Source: Cordylochernes scorpioides (lineage: Eukaryota; Arthropoda; Arachnida; Pseudoscorpiones; Chernetidae). Taken from it: a stretch of DNA of 64,000 bases. Shown here one piece after another: positions 21,811-32,559 of the stretch. Position 1 is the first letter of the stretch. The number at the start of each line of letters is the position of its first letter. The notes under the pieces were generated by a model. It saw only the letters and a program-made list of their open reading frames with translations. It did not search any database and had not been told where the DNA came from. The stretch covers positions 37,186,990 to 37,250,989 of the forward strand of contig CP092877.1 of NCBI GenBank assembly GCA_030710605.1, written 5' to 3'. Position numbers and translations under genes: made by a program.

Positions 21811-22059
21811 TCATATAAATATATTCAATAGATCGCTTTTTTACTAAAAAATAATGAATGGTTAGACTAATCCATGCAATGGGAGAAAATGTGGATTTAT
21901 TCTGGAAAGCCAAATACTGGATAAAATTTTCCAATGATTTATGTGCAAGGATTTGAAGGGCCTAAAAAAACGAATCATTATGCGCTGACCAAACGTTTTA
22001 GATATAGGCATTGATTACGGAGGCAAAATAGACACGTCAGTTGATCCATGGACACACTG
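21811..22059. other. Non-coding, nothing recognised
   Basis: AT-rich filler before the GC-rich island. Confidence 0.4.
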
Positions 22060-22481
22060 GATAGCTATCGGTAGATCTCTCGGACAAGGTTCAGTGCTAC
22101 AGGTGTTCGGAAGGCTCCCAAAAAGGCTCCCCAAGGCTGGAAGGGTTCCACAGAGCAGGGTGGGGCGGCGTACAGTGGGCCATTTACGCCAGCGATTGTG
22201 TTAACTGGCCCTTGTTACCTCACTGCCTCTTCCCTTCTCTGACCTTCCCAAAGCTGCAAGGCCGTCGTCGCGGACGAATTAGCATGTCCTCGGCTGGCCA
22301 TTCGTTCGATTTACCGGACGGCAACTCTTCTTCCGTCAACTATACCGGCCGTTTACTTGGGTCTTAGTGGCCTAGTCGTTTGAGTAGATGGATAAACTAT
22401 GGCAACTCTTTTTCCGTCAACTATACCGGGCGTTTACTTGGGTCTTAGTGGCCTAGTCGCTTCAGTAGATGGATAAACTAT
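22060..22481. other. GC-rich island ending in an 81-bp tandem duplication
   Basis: GC-rich with many CpG, unlike its neighbours. A + strand frame of about 100 codons (about 22064-22366) is open but has no ATG at the start and no motif I know. Two 81-base units (22320-22400 and 22401-22481) read GGCAACTCTT(C/T)TTCCGTCAAC, TTTACTTGGGTCTTAGTGGC and GTAGATGGATAAACTATGG. Confidence 0.5.
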
Positions 22482-22740
22482 GGTAATCATATATTTACAT
22501 ATATGACACATCTATGAACTACACTTTTTATTTAAAATTTAGATTATAATTCTTAAACTTGATGTTTGTAATATATAGATCAATACTTGAGACAACGACG
22601 TACAAGATACAACATAAAACCAAATTTTTCGAACATCGATTTCGTCATTAGACAACAGCAACAAAAAATAATATAATTTGTTGGTTGGAATTTTTTTTTT
22701 CTTTTGGAAAGATAGCTAAATCAACCTTTTTATTTTATTT

Positions 22741-22787
22741 AATTCCCGACGTTTCAGTGTCTCGCTGTCACTTTCCTCAGGGGAATT
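22741..22787 (-). ncRNA. Hammerhead-like motif at a retroelement end
   Basis: Minus strand in order: AATTCCC, CTGAGGA, a hairpin with AGTG/CACT, GAAA, CGTC, GGGAATT. The outer strands pair perfectly (7 bp). CTGAGGA fits the CUGANGA core, GAAA fits the second core, and UC precedes stem I as at a cleavage site. Stem III would be only the self-complementary ACGU, as in dimer-acting hammerheads of Penelope-like elements. One extra A precedes stem II, so activity is uncertain. Confidence 0.4.
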
Positions 22788-22891
22788 CTATTATACAGTT
22801 ATCAGCGTCATAATCAATTCTTTCTTAATCAATTTTGTCACCGTTTGCTTTGTGAATGGAATAAATATCCAAATATGGCCATTTCTCAAAA

Positions 22892-22962
22892 CCATCGATG
22901 GTTCAGTGGTAGAATGCTCGCCTGCCACGCGGGCGGCCCGGGTTCGATTCCCGGCCGATGCA
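22892..22962 (+). tRNA. tRNA-Gly (GCC), possibly inactive
   Basis: TGGTTCAGTGGTAGAATGCT, then CGCCTGCCACGCGGGCG and GGGTTCGATTCCC give the D, anticodon (GCC) and T arms of eukaryotic tRNA-Gly with intact A and B boxes. A T run for pol III termination follows at 22970. Acceptor positions 1 and 7 mispair (CCATCGA with CCGATGC), so it is a decaying gene or pseudogene. Confidence 0.7.
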
Positions 22963-23009
22963 TTTCTTTTTTTTTTTTACAATTTTTAAAACTCATTTAT
23001 ATATTATAC

Positions 23010-23112
23010 AAGAATGACATCCACGGCGCCAATTTATAATTGTAACGAATAGTATTTGAATAAAAGCATTTAATCGGGTAAAACCCGGGCGTTGCCCGGG
23101 TCATTCGGCTAG
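23010..23112 (+). mobile_element. Helitron 3' end
   Basis: Nearly identical to 18785-18886, with the hairpin ACCCGGGC-GTT-GCCCGGGT at 23083-23101 and CTAG at 23109-23112 before T. No 5' end was found upstream. The tRNA-Gly-like gene lies 48 bases before the shared part and could be cargo. Confidence 0.65.
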
Positions 23113-23254
23113 TGTGGAGAGTAATAGAGAATCATTAAAACGTCAGGATTTATAGAAAAAATTAGTTGATCTAGCCATATCTTTTCCAAACAAAAATAAT
23201 TAGGTAGGATGTCTGGTTCTCAAGATACTTACGCTTTATGTGAATCCATGTAAT

Positions 23255-23335
23255 AAAGAAACCAACCGCTGTAGTGGTTCAACAAATACCAATATAATAC
23301 AACACGGTGGGTTCGATTCCCATCCCTAGACACTT
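23255..23335 (+). repeat. tRNA-like SINE remnant
   Basis: GGTGGGTTCGATTCCCATCC is a good B box, followed by AGACACTTT as in the tRNA-like heads at 44114 and 14826. The A-box side is not recognisable. Confidence 0.35.
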
Positions 23336-23339
23336 TCTC

Positions 23340-24120
23340 CTTAAAATAAATTACGATTTTTCATTCAAAAGAAACATTTGCGGTAAAACTTGTCAAACGT
23401 CGTTTAACAAATACCAATATATATATTGTAACGTAGTATAAGATGGGCCTTAAATGGAGAATCAACAAAATTCACAGAATTTTTGAAGAAAATTCCCTAT
23501 TTTATTTTTAGTATAAGGATATATAGGAAAGATACCTAAATCTTTCCGCCTTTCCCAAACGCCCATTGTTCCAATTCAATTCTAATTGGTTGAGAAGCCT
23601 CTCACGCCATTGGTGGGCACAAAGCCAGTACCTCCCACGCTTCGGATTGGACAGAAAGATATTGGCCTCCACACCTCTACATAATAAGTTACAAAAAATA
23701 GGACTTAAGGAAAAATAGAGGCTATTTAGCGTCATTGTATTGAATATTCATGTTTAGTCACCTTAAATGGTAACTAAAGTCATTTGTTACGTTTGCATTT
23801 GATTGAGAGTCTGGAAAAACTTGATATAAAAATGTTGATTTATCATATAAGTATTTCTTCAAGCTGGCGAAGAGTTCTGGAAACATATTCCTACAACGAT
23901 TTAGAAACTAGATAAATCTTTCATTCAAGTTAAGATCTCAAGGATTTTTCTAATAATACGATATCCCTTGATGAGTGGGTTGCGGTTCCAATTCGGAAAC
24001 TGACGGGAGTTGAGGTTTTGATTCTGAAGCGGTCGTTTTTGACCTTAAATAAGGCTGTATTTCAAATTTCATGTGGAAAAATAGTAAAAAGTGAAATTGT
24101 ATTGGTATCAGATAAATAGA
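23340..24120. other. Non-coding, nothing recognised
   Basis: AT-rich. A minus-strand open frame at 23508-23735 has no motif. Confidence 0.45.
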
Positions 24121-24125
24121 TTAAG

Positions 24126-24196
24126 AAAAATGCATCTCCTGATGGTGCAACTAAAAGATAAGCAACTTTTAGTTGTGCGATCAGGAGATGCCTTTT
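24126..24196. repeat. Short palindromic element
   Basis: GCATCTCCTGATGGTGCAAC pairs with TTGTGCGATCAGGAGATGC. The ends resemble the larger element at 38109-38412 (GGCATCTCCTTATCGTGCAA), so it may be a deleted relative. Confidence 0.6.
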
Positions 24197-24322
24197 TATC
24201 AAAATTCCAAGTTTTTTATCTCAACCTATCTTGAAGTTATTGCCCCAAAACGATCAAAATTCGATATTTCTTACAAGCTTCATTATGACCTGTATATTCA
24301 ACTAAGAAAAATCGTGTATATA

Positions 24323-24497
24323 CAGTAGAACCTCCATGAGAGGGCACTCACACTAGAGGATACCTCTCTATAAAGGACAGTTTTCATTTGCAAAATTACC
24401 ATTTTAACTATTTAGCAACTCTCCGGTAAGAGGACATCTCTCCCTAAAGAACACTTTGGCTCTGCAATTAGATGTCCTTTACAGGGAGGTTCTACTG
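24323..24497. mobile_element. pogo/Tigger-like miniature element
   Basis: CAGTAGAACCTCCATGAG and GGGAGGTTCTACTG termini flanked by TA. 175 bp, with internal AAAGGACA motifs. Confidence 0.75.
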
Positions 24498-24816
24498 TAT
24501 ATCCATGACTATAGTTTGCTTATATAAATATATAAAGTAGGGGAACTGTCAGCCTACACATAATAATAAATTTCAAAAATAATTTAACGAATTTTGGTAA
24601 TATGCTTATTAGTTAATTTTCCAAACTGATTTTTTTACAATTGTTTGTAGTTAGTATCATTACCGACATTTGGCTAAGGGATTATGTGTCTCCTAACAAT
24701 AATTAGTATTTAAGATCATGTTTTCTGGTTGGGAAATGTGTGTATTCCATTTCATCTCACTAAAACCATCATCAATAAACTGAAGACGTCTTATACTCTA
24801 GTGAATGATGAGCGGA

Positions 24817-24934
24817 CGGGTCATTTATAGAGAAGTGTCCTCTTACCGGAAGACTGTTATTGAGTAAATTTTTGTAATGAAAATTGTCCTTTGTAGAGAG
24901 GTGTCGTCTCTTATTAGAATGTTCTACTGTATCA
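24817..24934. mobile_element. Degenerate Tigger-like element
   Basis: Right end ATGTTCTACTG with TA is kept, with internal GTCCTTTGTAGAGAGGTGTC. The left terminus is not recognisable. Confidence 0.5.
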
Positions 24935-24949
24935 ATTAATGTTTAACAG

Positions 24950-25045
24950 AAACTACGTCTAGCCGGTTCCATGCCCGAATGAAAAATAAGGAGGAGCAGT
25001 AAAAAGCTCGCTAAAAACCTGGGCTCAGCTGGCCCGGCTGATAGT
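24950..25045 (+). repeat. Dispersed repeat, part 1
   Basis: GCCCGAATGAAAAATAAGGA to CTCAGCTGGCCCGGCTGAT recurs inverted at 41805-41945. There it runs directly into ATTGAGTGGAGATAAGA, which here appears only at 25325. The 25046-25312 stretch is therefore probably an insertion. Family not recognised. Confidence 0.5.
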
Positions 25046-25379
25046 ACTCTGTAAGGGCTCCTAATCCAAGGATACAGGATGAGCAGCATCTGTACTTCAT
25101 GTTAGGAGCGGCTGCATATGGTGTCTGTTCCTCATACCAGAGGCGGCCATTTCATATTGGAGCTAAGTTGGCCTGCTACTGAGTAGTGTTCCCACAGTCT
25201 CGATGATAAAAGCAGACGAATTCTACTTCACCCAATCATTATGGTTGTCAAATATCCTTTGATGAGCTCAACTCACTCCCAGAAAACACTATCAACAAAC
25301 TCTATAAGATTGATACGCTAATATGGTTGAGTGGAGATAAGAAAGAAGAAACAACAACAAGATGTTTGAATAAAATTAA

Positions 25380-25468
25380 TCAGGCCTCCAGGAAAATGTA
25401 TACTTTCAAAACATTTTTATTTTATAGGTTTCGGGCACGGACGCCCTTCTACAGGAGAAAACTTGGTA
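25380..25468 (-). repeat. Penelope-type terminus, diverged
   Basis: + strand GGTTTCGGGCACGGACGCCC then TTCTACAGGAGAAAAC is the antisense terminal motif with a longer stem-II loop. Confidence 0.55.
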
Positions 25469-25469
25469 A

Positions 25470-26059
25470 CTCGGTGTTTTTAAAAGAAACATTTCCCTGG
25501 AGGCTTCTGATTAATTTGACTCAATATTGGTACAAGGGATTATTCTATTGAAAGAAGGTGTTCAACAGAAGTGGCATTGTACTACGTACTGCCATGACTA
25601 CACAATCCCATGAAACCAACTTTATAGACGATGGACACCGTCCCTCCTATGAAGCAATAGCTACCCACGCGAATAAATTTGCATAGAGCTGGCGACCACG
25701 TCTTCCATTCAGTAATGTTCCCTGTGTGCCTACCTTCTTCCATCTATACGATCCATTTCATGGATAGGTTTTCGGATCCACCTGCCCCCTTAATCATGTA
25801 GGGTTCTTAAATCACACTCTTATATTACAGTTGATTATCTATTTAAGACTAAAGCGGATTTAAGACCAAGATACCTGGGTCACAAATGTAATTCTATTAT
25901 GATCAGTGAGATCGTAAATACAACTTATTGCGCTTTTAGGACCCAATAAAGACCAAAATAGTGAAGTTTCAAGATTTATTTGACCTTTTTTTTAATTTGT
26001 CGTATTTAGCACTGAATTGTTTGCTTTCAAATTGCCCTTGTCAATTTGTATTTAACATA

Positions 26060-26062
<3 letters not shown>
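25470..26062. other. Non-coding, nothing recognised
   Basis: No recognisable feature before the TA microsatellite at 26063-26089. Confidence 0.45.
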
Positions 26063-26089
<27 letters not shown>

Positions 26090-26094
<5 letters not shown>

Positions 26095-26265
26095 GAACCT
26101 CTCCCTTTAGCGGACACCCCATTAGTGGATACCTCTCCATAAAGGACAGTTTTCATTTGCAAAATTACCATTTTTACAATTTAGCAACTCTCCGGTAAAA
26201 GGACACCTCTCCCTAAAGGACACTTTGGCTCTACAATTAGGTGTCCTTTACAGGAAGGTTCTACT
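26090..26265. mobile_element. pogo/Tigger-like miniature element
   Basis: TAGTAGAACCTCTCCCTTTA and GGAAGGTTCTACTG termini within TA repeats. The insertion into a TA run hides the exact left edge. Confidence 0.7.
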
Positions 26266-26275
26266 GTATATATAT

Positions 26276-26800
26276 ACAACAACAACAACAAAAGCCTTTA
26301 TTGATGACCTCTCGTCCTATAAAGGATTCGCCAGTTTACAGAGTAATTGAAGAGAAGAGAACTAAGAATACAGAAAGAAACCTATAAGTTAGTAGGTATA
26401 GTATAGTATTTTCTACACTGTGACTATATACAACAGCAGTAACAAGCCTTTTAGTGGAATCAAAGTCCCATACAGGATTCGTCATTCTAATCCTGACAAA
26501 GATTATTTACATATGATTATTTACATCAATTAGATTATGTATATAGCTTTCTTTTCTCTTCAGCCGTCTTCCAAAATTTCAACAACGCAAACGCTCCAGC
26601 TCTGTTTCTCACCACCTCATTCAACAGGAGCTCCAAAGAGAGTCCCTCAAGGCCTATTTCACTGAGGAGCACTTCTCGTTCGTCTTTCAGCCCCATACAT
26701 GAGAGTATATGGTGATGTAGCCCCGGCTCCATTATTGTCCCGCAAATTTCGCATGTCCATCCGTCTGTTTTAAATATTCTGGGGCGATCATCAGACGGCA
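26276..26800 (-). mobile_element. LINE 3' end with zinc knuckle
   Basis: The minus strand encodes the knuckle CEICGTIMEPGLHHHILSC (C-x2-C-x9-H-x4-C), then SEIGLEGLSLELLLNEVVRN and a stop near 26535. The 3' UTR runs to a (GTT)n tail, seen here as (CAA)n at 26276. A second CAACAG-type tail with GCCTTTTAGTGG at 26430 suggests one 3' end inserted into another. Confidence 0.65.
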
Positions 26801-27414
26801 GGATATAAGAGCCAGGAAAGAGCTGGGATGTAAGAGCAAGGAAGGAGCTGGGATCTAAGAGCCAGGAAGGATCCAGGAAAGAGCTGGGATCTAAGAGCCA
26901 GAAAGGAACCAGGAAAGAGCCAGAAAGGATCCAGGAAAGAGATGGGATGTAAGAGCCAGGAAGGAGCTGGGATGTAAGAGCCAGGAAGGAGCTGGGATGT
27001 AAGAGCCAGGAAGGAGCTGGGATCTAAGAGCCATGAAGGAGCTGGAATGTAAGAGCCAGGAAGGAGCTGGGATATAAGAGCTAGGAAGGAGCCAGGAAAG
27101 AGCTGGGATATAAGAGCCAGGAAGGAGCCAGGGAGGAGCTGGGATCTAAGAGCCAGGAAGGAGCTGGGATATAAGAGCCAGGAAGGAGCTGGGATATAAG
27201 AGCCAGGAAGGAGCTGGGATATAAGAGCCAGGAAGGAGCTGGGATATAAGAGCCAGGAAGGAGCTGGGATGTAAGAGCCAGGAAGGAGCTGGGATGTAAG
27301 AGCCAGGAAGGAGCTGGGATCTAAGAGCCGGGAAGGAGCTGGGATCTAAGAGCCAGGAAGGAGCTGGGATGTAAGAGCCAGGAAGGAGCTGGGATCTAAG
27401 AGCCAGAAAGAAGT
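26801..27414. repeat. 25-bp minisatellite
   Basis: Units of GAGCTGGGAT(A/G/C)TAAGAGCC plus AGGAAG, about 22 copies with some AGGAACCAGGAAAGAGC variants near the left end. Because 25 is not a multiple of 3, open frames through it repeat every 25 residues. It starts right at the LINE fragment. Confidence 0.9.
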
Positions 27415-28244
27415 TAATTACGCCACCTCCCACACCGGTGACAAATAGAGAAGAGGCGTTCGATCCCTGCCAAGGGCGGGCGGTTCCCGAGGTCGCAAGA
27501 TGTTGACGATAACAATAACTCCGCCGCCGTGGTGGTGGTCAACAACGGCCGCTACAAAAAACAACCACTTTTTTTAAAACTTCATCATCTTCCTTCTTTC
27601 TGTAACAGACCTACTGGTGTATAACACCCCGAATATATTCCCCTTCTCTTCACGAGAAATAACAATTTCTTCTAAACACTTCGGATGGAACACTGGGCTC
27701 ATGTGAGCCTGGTCAGGATATGCATTTTTTTGTTTTTAATATATATAATAGTGTGAAAAATAATAGAAAAAATAAAAAGGTCCGGTGTTGATATTGAAAA
27801 CAAAGAAGGTATATCCTGACCACAAGCACATGTGCTGTCTTTTAGAGCTATAAATTTAATTTTCTTAACTTTCTTTGAAATTGTTTATATATAAACACTG
27901 TCGATTCTCGATTCAAAACCATATATATACGTGATCCGGCAGGAAATACTATTTCTAAAATTTAAGTCTGCCTGCTGAAAAGTTTGGCAATCCCTAGAAT
28001 ATAGTCGAAATATTGGAATTATAGCCCATCTAGATTCTGTAATCAAATTAGCGCTTAATAATTTAAACGATGATTACATGATTACATATGATGTGCTGAT
28101 ACATTCTTTTTAATTGAGGCTTCATGGGTTCATTTGAGGTAGAAACTGCATGTTTTACTGTGTATATTTCTTCTGTTCCTTTGGTTTTCATAGATATTAA
28201 CTATTTTAGAATTAATGATTATTTTTCAAACGAACAATATTTTG
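27415..28244. other. Non-coding, one GC-rich patch
   Basis: Positions 27430-27565 are GC-rich and could encode VDDNNNSAAVVVVNNGRYKK on the + strand, but splice sites are not clear. The rest is AT-rich with nothing recognised. Confidence 0.35.
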
Positions 28245-28507
28245 CAAGGTTGTCCTAAAAGTTCGTAACCATATTATATTTTGCAAGTGTTTACGAACTT
28301 TTGAGACAACCTTGTAATTCTGAAACTTGGCCCACCTGCTGATTGGCTACCCTTGATATAGAACATCAGAGATTAAATCATTCTTCTATAAGAATCATGT
28401 TATAATTTTACTTTACCAAGGTTACCAATATTATCAAGGTTGTCTCAGAAGTAAACACTTGCAAAATATAAATCATAATATGTTTACGGATTTTTGGGAC
28501 AACCTTG
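28245..28507. mobile_element. Two mariner-type termini pairs around a 120-bp segment
   Basis: CAAGGTTGTCCTAAAAGTTCG to CGAACTTTTGAGACAACCTTG spans 28245-28314. A second pair, CAAGGTTGTCTCAGAAG to TTTTGGGACAACCTTG, spans 28435-28507. The segment between them is the reverse complement of 37830-37945, which also adjoins such an element. Confidence 0.65.
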
Positions 28508-28509
28508 TA

Positions 28510-29175
28510 CCATCCTTACTGCAATCATAAAAATATTGTAACGTCTTATTCCAGAAAGGGTTGTAGGACAATGTTTGAAAAAGAAATATTCTCGTTGAAT
28601 AGTTCATATTTATGAGTAAAGATTGCGCACATATACCTTATGGTCCATAATTCCCTTACATAGCTTCACCAAGGGTACATATAAAATGACAGAAATACAG
28701 AATCAGAACGGCCAAATGCCATAGGCGAGCTGTCTTGTGGATTAAACATGTAGAATCTCTGGAAGGGTTCGTAACTGATGAGCCAGGCTTCCTATGATTC
28801 ACGTAGAGAGAGTGCGTGGGAGATTGTAAATGAAAAAAATCACAATTATAGTGCTAAATGTTTCCATTTTCTTCGTATAGATGGCGCGTTACCTTTTATC
28901 ACTATGATATGCTCCTATACAGTCGGGGTCTCCTCCTTCCAAGATCAACAAGGCAATTCTCCTGTACAGGCGGGCTCTAGTTCCCACGAGGCGTTAATTA
29001 AAAATCTTCTTTCAGTTTTAATCCTGTCCATTGGCTAAACGGCCATTGTGTAGTGTGGGAGCTGCTCGATCACTGTCACATCTTGGTTATCGATCTGATA
29101 TGGGGGAACACCTTTTTACTCAGCCTAGCTCGCTCATGGCTTAGCTAGTTCACAGTGATTCCAAGTTGCATAGTT
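28510..29175. other. Non-coding, nothing recognised
   Basis: A + strand open frame at 28778-29038 has no known motif. Confidence 0.4.
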
Positions 29176-29179
29176 CGTA

Positions 29180-29520
29180 AGCTAGACCGATCATAGCCTA
29201 GTTCGCTCATGGTATAGCTAGTTCACAGTAATTCCCAGGCTGTATATTTCACAGGCTAGGTAGCTCATGGTATAGCTAGTTCACAGTAATTCCCAGGCTG
29301 TATAGTTCACAGGCTAGGTAGCTCATGGTATAGCTAGTTCACAGTAATTCCCAGGCTGTATAGTTCGCATGCTAGATAGATCATAACCTCGTAGCTCGCT
29401 CATATGATAGCTAGTTCACAGTAATTCCCAGGCTGTATAGATCACAGGCTAGGTAGCTCATAGTTCACAGTATTCACACATAATTCCTAGGCTAGCTAGT
29501 TCACAGTTTTATAATAAGTT
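29180..29520. repeat. ~60-bp tandem repeat
   Basis: Units of GCTCATGGTATAGCTAGTTC, ACAGTAATTCCCAGGCTGTA and TAGTTCACAGGCTAGGTA repeat about five times with drift at both ends. Confidence 0.8.
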
Positions 29521-29565
29521 AAGTAGTTCATAGGCTAGGTAGTTCATGGGCTAGCTCAAGAGTCG

Positions 29566-29765
29566 GCAAACTGTGGCTCACGAGCCACATGCGGCTCTTT
29601 GGATGTGAAACTGCGGCTCTTTATATAGTTCCATACGTAAATATTATTTATGCGAGTACTATTTATTGTTGGAAAGAAAAAAAAATTGTGGCTCTTTAAA
29701 AACTTTGAAATTTTGTAAATTGTAATTTATTACTCTTCCGACTCAAAAGATTGCCGAACCTCCTG
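29566..29765. mobile_element. hAT-like miniature element
   Basis: GAGTCGGCAAACTGTGGCTC at the left and GATTGCCGAACCTCCTG at the right. Related to 12047-12230. It lies inside the CTAGCTAGTTCACAG repeat, and GAGCTAGCT-like words on both sides may be its target duplication. Confidence 0.65.
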
Positions 29766-29976
29766 AGCTAGCTAGTTCACAGTAATTTCTAGTTCACGAT
29801 ATTTTCTTTATTACGGTGTTAAACACCGTCATATTTGTTTCACAAATACTTACACAATATATTTGTTTCGAGCACAGCTCAAAGTACAATGCAACAAATA
29901 CGATTTAGACAAAACACAATATATAAACTACTCCATTTGCAACCACACAAATGTCAACATGTCTTTCTGTGTCCAG

Positions 29977-30630
29977 ATGACAAGTTATCAGAACTATGTC
30001 CCACCAACCAATGGCAACGGAGGGCACCACCACATGATACAACAAGAATACAACAGCCCCCCGCCCCCTACCCAGAAGTTGCCCCCCTTCTACATGATCT
30101 AACCTATAAGTCCTAGCCCGGAGCTGGCTTTGGGCACTTCCTTCATTACGTGCCTTCGGAACCGCCCACCCTGTATAGTCTATATATTTTTATATATATA
30201 TATAATTTTTGACAGAGTTTATACCTTGTTTGTAATGTTTTTTGAAACAACTGGCTGGTTTCCAGTTTATTATATATTATTTTATATAATATATATATGT
30301 TATATATATTTGTTGCGCTGCTATATTAATCGATGTTTTTCCATACATTGTTTCTTTCTTCTTCCCCCTTTTTTTATTTCCCAGCTTGTCCAGTTTGTGT
30401 TTCTAAATTGATGATCGTTTTTTTGGAGCTTTTGGCTTCGTTCTCTTTGTTTTTATTTTTTAATAATTATATTATCATTATTATTATATTTAGTTGCTTT
30501 TTCCCCAACAAAATATAAAATCTGGTCGTATATTATACGGGACCTTTTTATAATTTTTTTCTGTCTTTTTTTTTTCTACCATAAAATTTTCCTAATTTCT
30601 TATGAATAAATTTTTTTATTCTATTACGGT
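29977..30630 (+). CDS. Candidate terminal exon with 3' UTR
   Basis: After a pyrimidine-rich acceptor (TCTTTCTGTGTCCAG) an open frame of 41 codons runs to TAA at 30100-30102. It encodes MTSYQNYVPPTNGNGGHHHM then YNSPPPPTQKLPPFYMI. Third positions are C/G-rich, unlike the surroundings. A T-rich stretch of about 500 bases with AATAAA at 30605-30610 follows, as expected of a 3' UTR. The frame is phase 0, compatible with the phase-0 SRF exon donor at 13157, and SRF activation domains are variable and low in complexity. Assignment to SRF is inference; middle exons were not found. It could belong to another gene. Confidence 0.5.
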
Positions 30631-30657
30631 TTGTGCTTTTACTTTTTTTTTTGTGTG

Positions 30658-31126
30658 ACATACAACAACAAAGCCTATTAGGGACACTTGTTCCATACAG
30701 GATTCTCCTAAATGGATAAAGAGAAGCAATATGTATCTACAGAAAGTGGAGAATAAACATCAATCTTTCCTCAAGTTAGGTCCCTCTTCTGTGTTACGCC
30801 TTTTGACTGTGCTGTTCTCTAGAATTTGTGAAAAATCAATACAATTGTCTTGCTTTTCACTACTTTTGACAACAAAACATATGGCGAATTGTCTTCATAA
30901 GTAATCTTCTGGAAGAGAATTACTCTCTTATCCTCCAAAGCCGGACAGTAAAACATTGTAGTGTGTCCTGGCTAAATTCACTATTACACAGAGTGCATTT
31001 TGAATTCTTAGATTTCAACAATAGAATGTGATTATTTTTAAAAAGTGAAAAAATAATTCTCAATTGGACAACGCATCGTTTTACAGTCAATGGGATATCA
31101 TCGCTGAGATACGAGTAATACTCCAT
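30658..31126 (-). mobile_element. LINE 3' end
   Basis: The minus-strand frame 31126-30920 contains CTLCNSEFSQDTLQC, a damaged zinc knuckle. A 3' UTR and a (TTG)n tail follow, seen as CAACAACAAAGCC at 30663. The TATTAGGGACACTTGTTCCA region resembles the tail at 26440-26490, so the two are related. Confidence 0.5.
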
Positions 31127-31299
31127 AGAAGTTGAGGTATGAAAATGCTTATAGTAAAAATAGAGTACAGAATTTCTTATTTTCTATGACATATATTTGC
31201 GGAATAGCATTGCTCGATACAAATATTTAAATGTATTTATTATAATATTTAAATTTATTTATTTAACAGTTGGGAGAGACACGCCATATCCACAATTTG

Positions 31300-31760
31300 G
31301 ATAATTGCGTGTATATTTTAAATTATATACAATTAATACAATTGAACATTGGAAATCATTAAAATTAAACGTTCGATGTCAAATTTTACATATAGCAATT
31401 ATAAGTAGTAGCTTGAAATATGTACAGTCAACACTTTCGCCTCAAAATATACATCCTGCAGAATCTATTAAACTTGATGTATTGGTCTTTATTGCAAGCA
31501 GCTTGTTTTGTATTAGTCAGGTAAAGTTGGTTTTCTTCCCTTATATCAGAAGTTAATGGACAGTTTATCAGAAGGTGTTCAGGGGTTTGTTGTTCGTTTC
31601 CACAAGTGCATGCAGGTGAACCAATTTTGCCAATTCTAAACAAATATGTGTTGAAGTCACCATGTCCAGTAAAAAAATTGAACGATATAGAAGTTGGGTT
31701 GAACATAGTTAGGAATTCTTGAAGTACTGTCCTAAAAGCTTATATCCATAGTTTGCTTAA
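31300..31760 (-). mobile_element. LINE 3' fragment, I/R1-like
   Basis: The minus frame 31706-31428 encodes FFTGHGDFNTYLFRIGKIGS, the knuckle CTCGNEQQTPEHLLINC (C-x-C-x8-H-x4-C) and FNRFCRMYI. It is a close relative of the LINE inserted at 57994-59476 (FFTGHGNFRSYLYKVRK, FNRFCRMFL). Confidence 0.75.
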
Positions 31761-32215
31761 ATACCATTTCTAAGATTCCACCCCATATGTGTAGCATATA
31801 AAAGCAGAATGATTCAATACAGTATTAGAGGTCTAAAGAAGCGGTCTGGTAGATTAAATTGGCGCCACCGTTTGGAGGATTCACCACTAATGAGACAAAC
31901 ATTCTCCAATATTTTTTCATTACAGTAAGGATAGTATAAATTTGATTTATTTGTGAAAAGAAGCATTCGCGTCTTAATGTTTTCATTTGTTATATATATA
32001 TGGCGCGTTATTGCTTTGTATTAATGCATGTTGTGTATTTGTATCTTGGTTACGTGTATAAATAGAACACGTTACGGCAGTTGAACACTCCCGTACATTC
32101 CTGGAATCCTAATAATGATCAATATCGGATATCATCACCTCAGAAACTGGCATGAGATCATGAAAATCGGCGACGAATGATTACGTACTCCCATATCGGC
32201 AACTGATGGTAATGG
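31761..32215. other. Non-coding, nothing recognised
   Basis: No exon, RNA or repeat recognised. Confidence 0.45.
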
Positions 32216-32223
32216 TCTATAAT

Positions 32224-32429
32224 AGGAGTCGGCAAACTTTTGAGTCGGAAAAGTCAAAAATTACAATTTACAAAATTTCAAAGTTTTCAAAGAGTCATAA
32301 AATATCTTCTTGCCAACAATAAATAGTACCTATATAAATAATATTTGCGTATGGAACAATATAAAGAGCCGCATCTTCACATCCAAAGAGCTGCATGTAG
32401 CTCTCGAGCCGCAGTTTGCCGATCCCTGG
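32224..32429 (-). mobile_element. hAT-like miniature element with 8-bp duplication
   Basis: AGGAGTCGGCAAAC at one end and GTTTGCCGATCCCTGG at the other. Flanked by TCTATAAT (32216-32223) and CCTATAAT (32430-32437), an 8-bp target duplication with one mismatch, the length used by hAT elements. Confidence 0.8.
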
Positions 32430-32559
32430 CCTATAATCCCAGATGCCGGAAATTTCTTTTTTCGAGATAATTTTTTTTTATCATTGTCTTTTTTCTTTGA
32501 TTTATATAAATTCTACAAGGTTACAGTCACCGTTCGGAGGAGATTAATAGAATCGCCGA

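Noticed and set aside
22869-22878. Perfect CArG box CCAAATATGG that might be an SRF autoregulatory site
   Set aside because: In DNA this AT-rich several such 10-mers are expected by chance in 64 kb, and there is no promoter context.
27146-27433. Open frame of repeated SQLLPGSYIPAPSWLL-type residues
   Set aside because: It is the translation of the 25-bp minisatellite; the 25-residue period follows from unit length and has no start or splice context.
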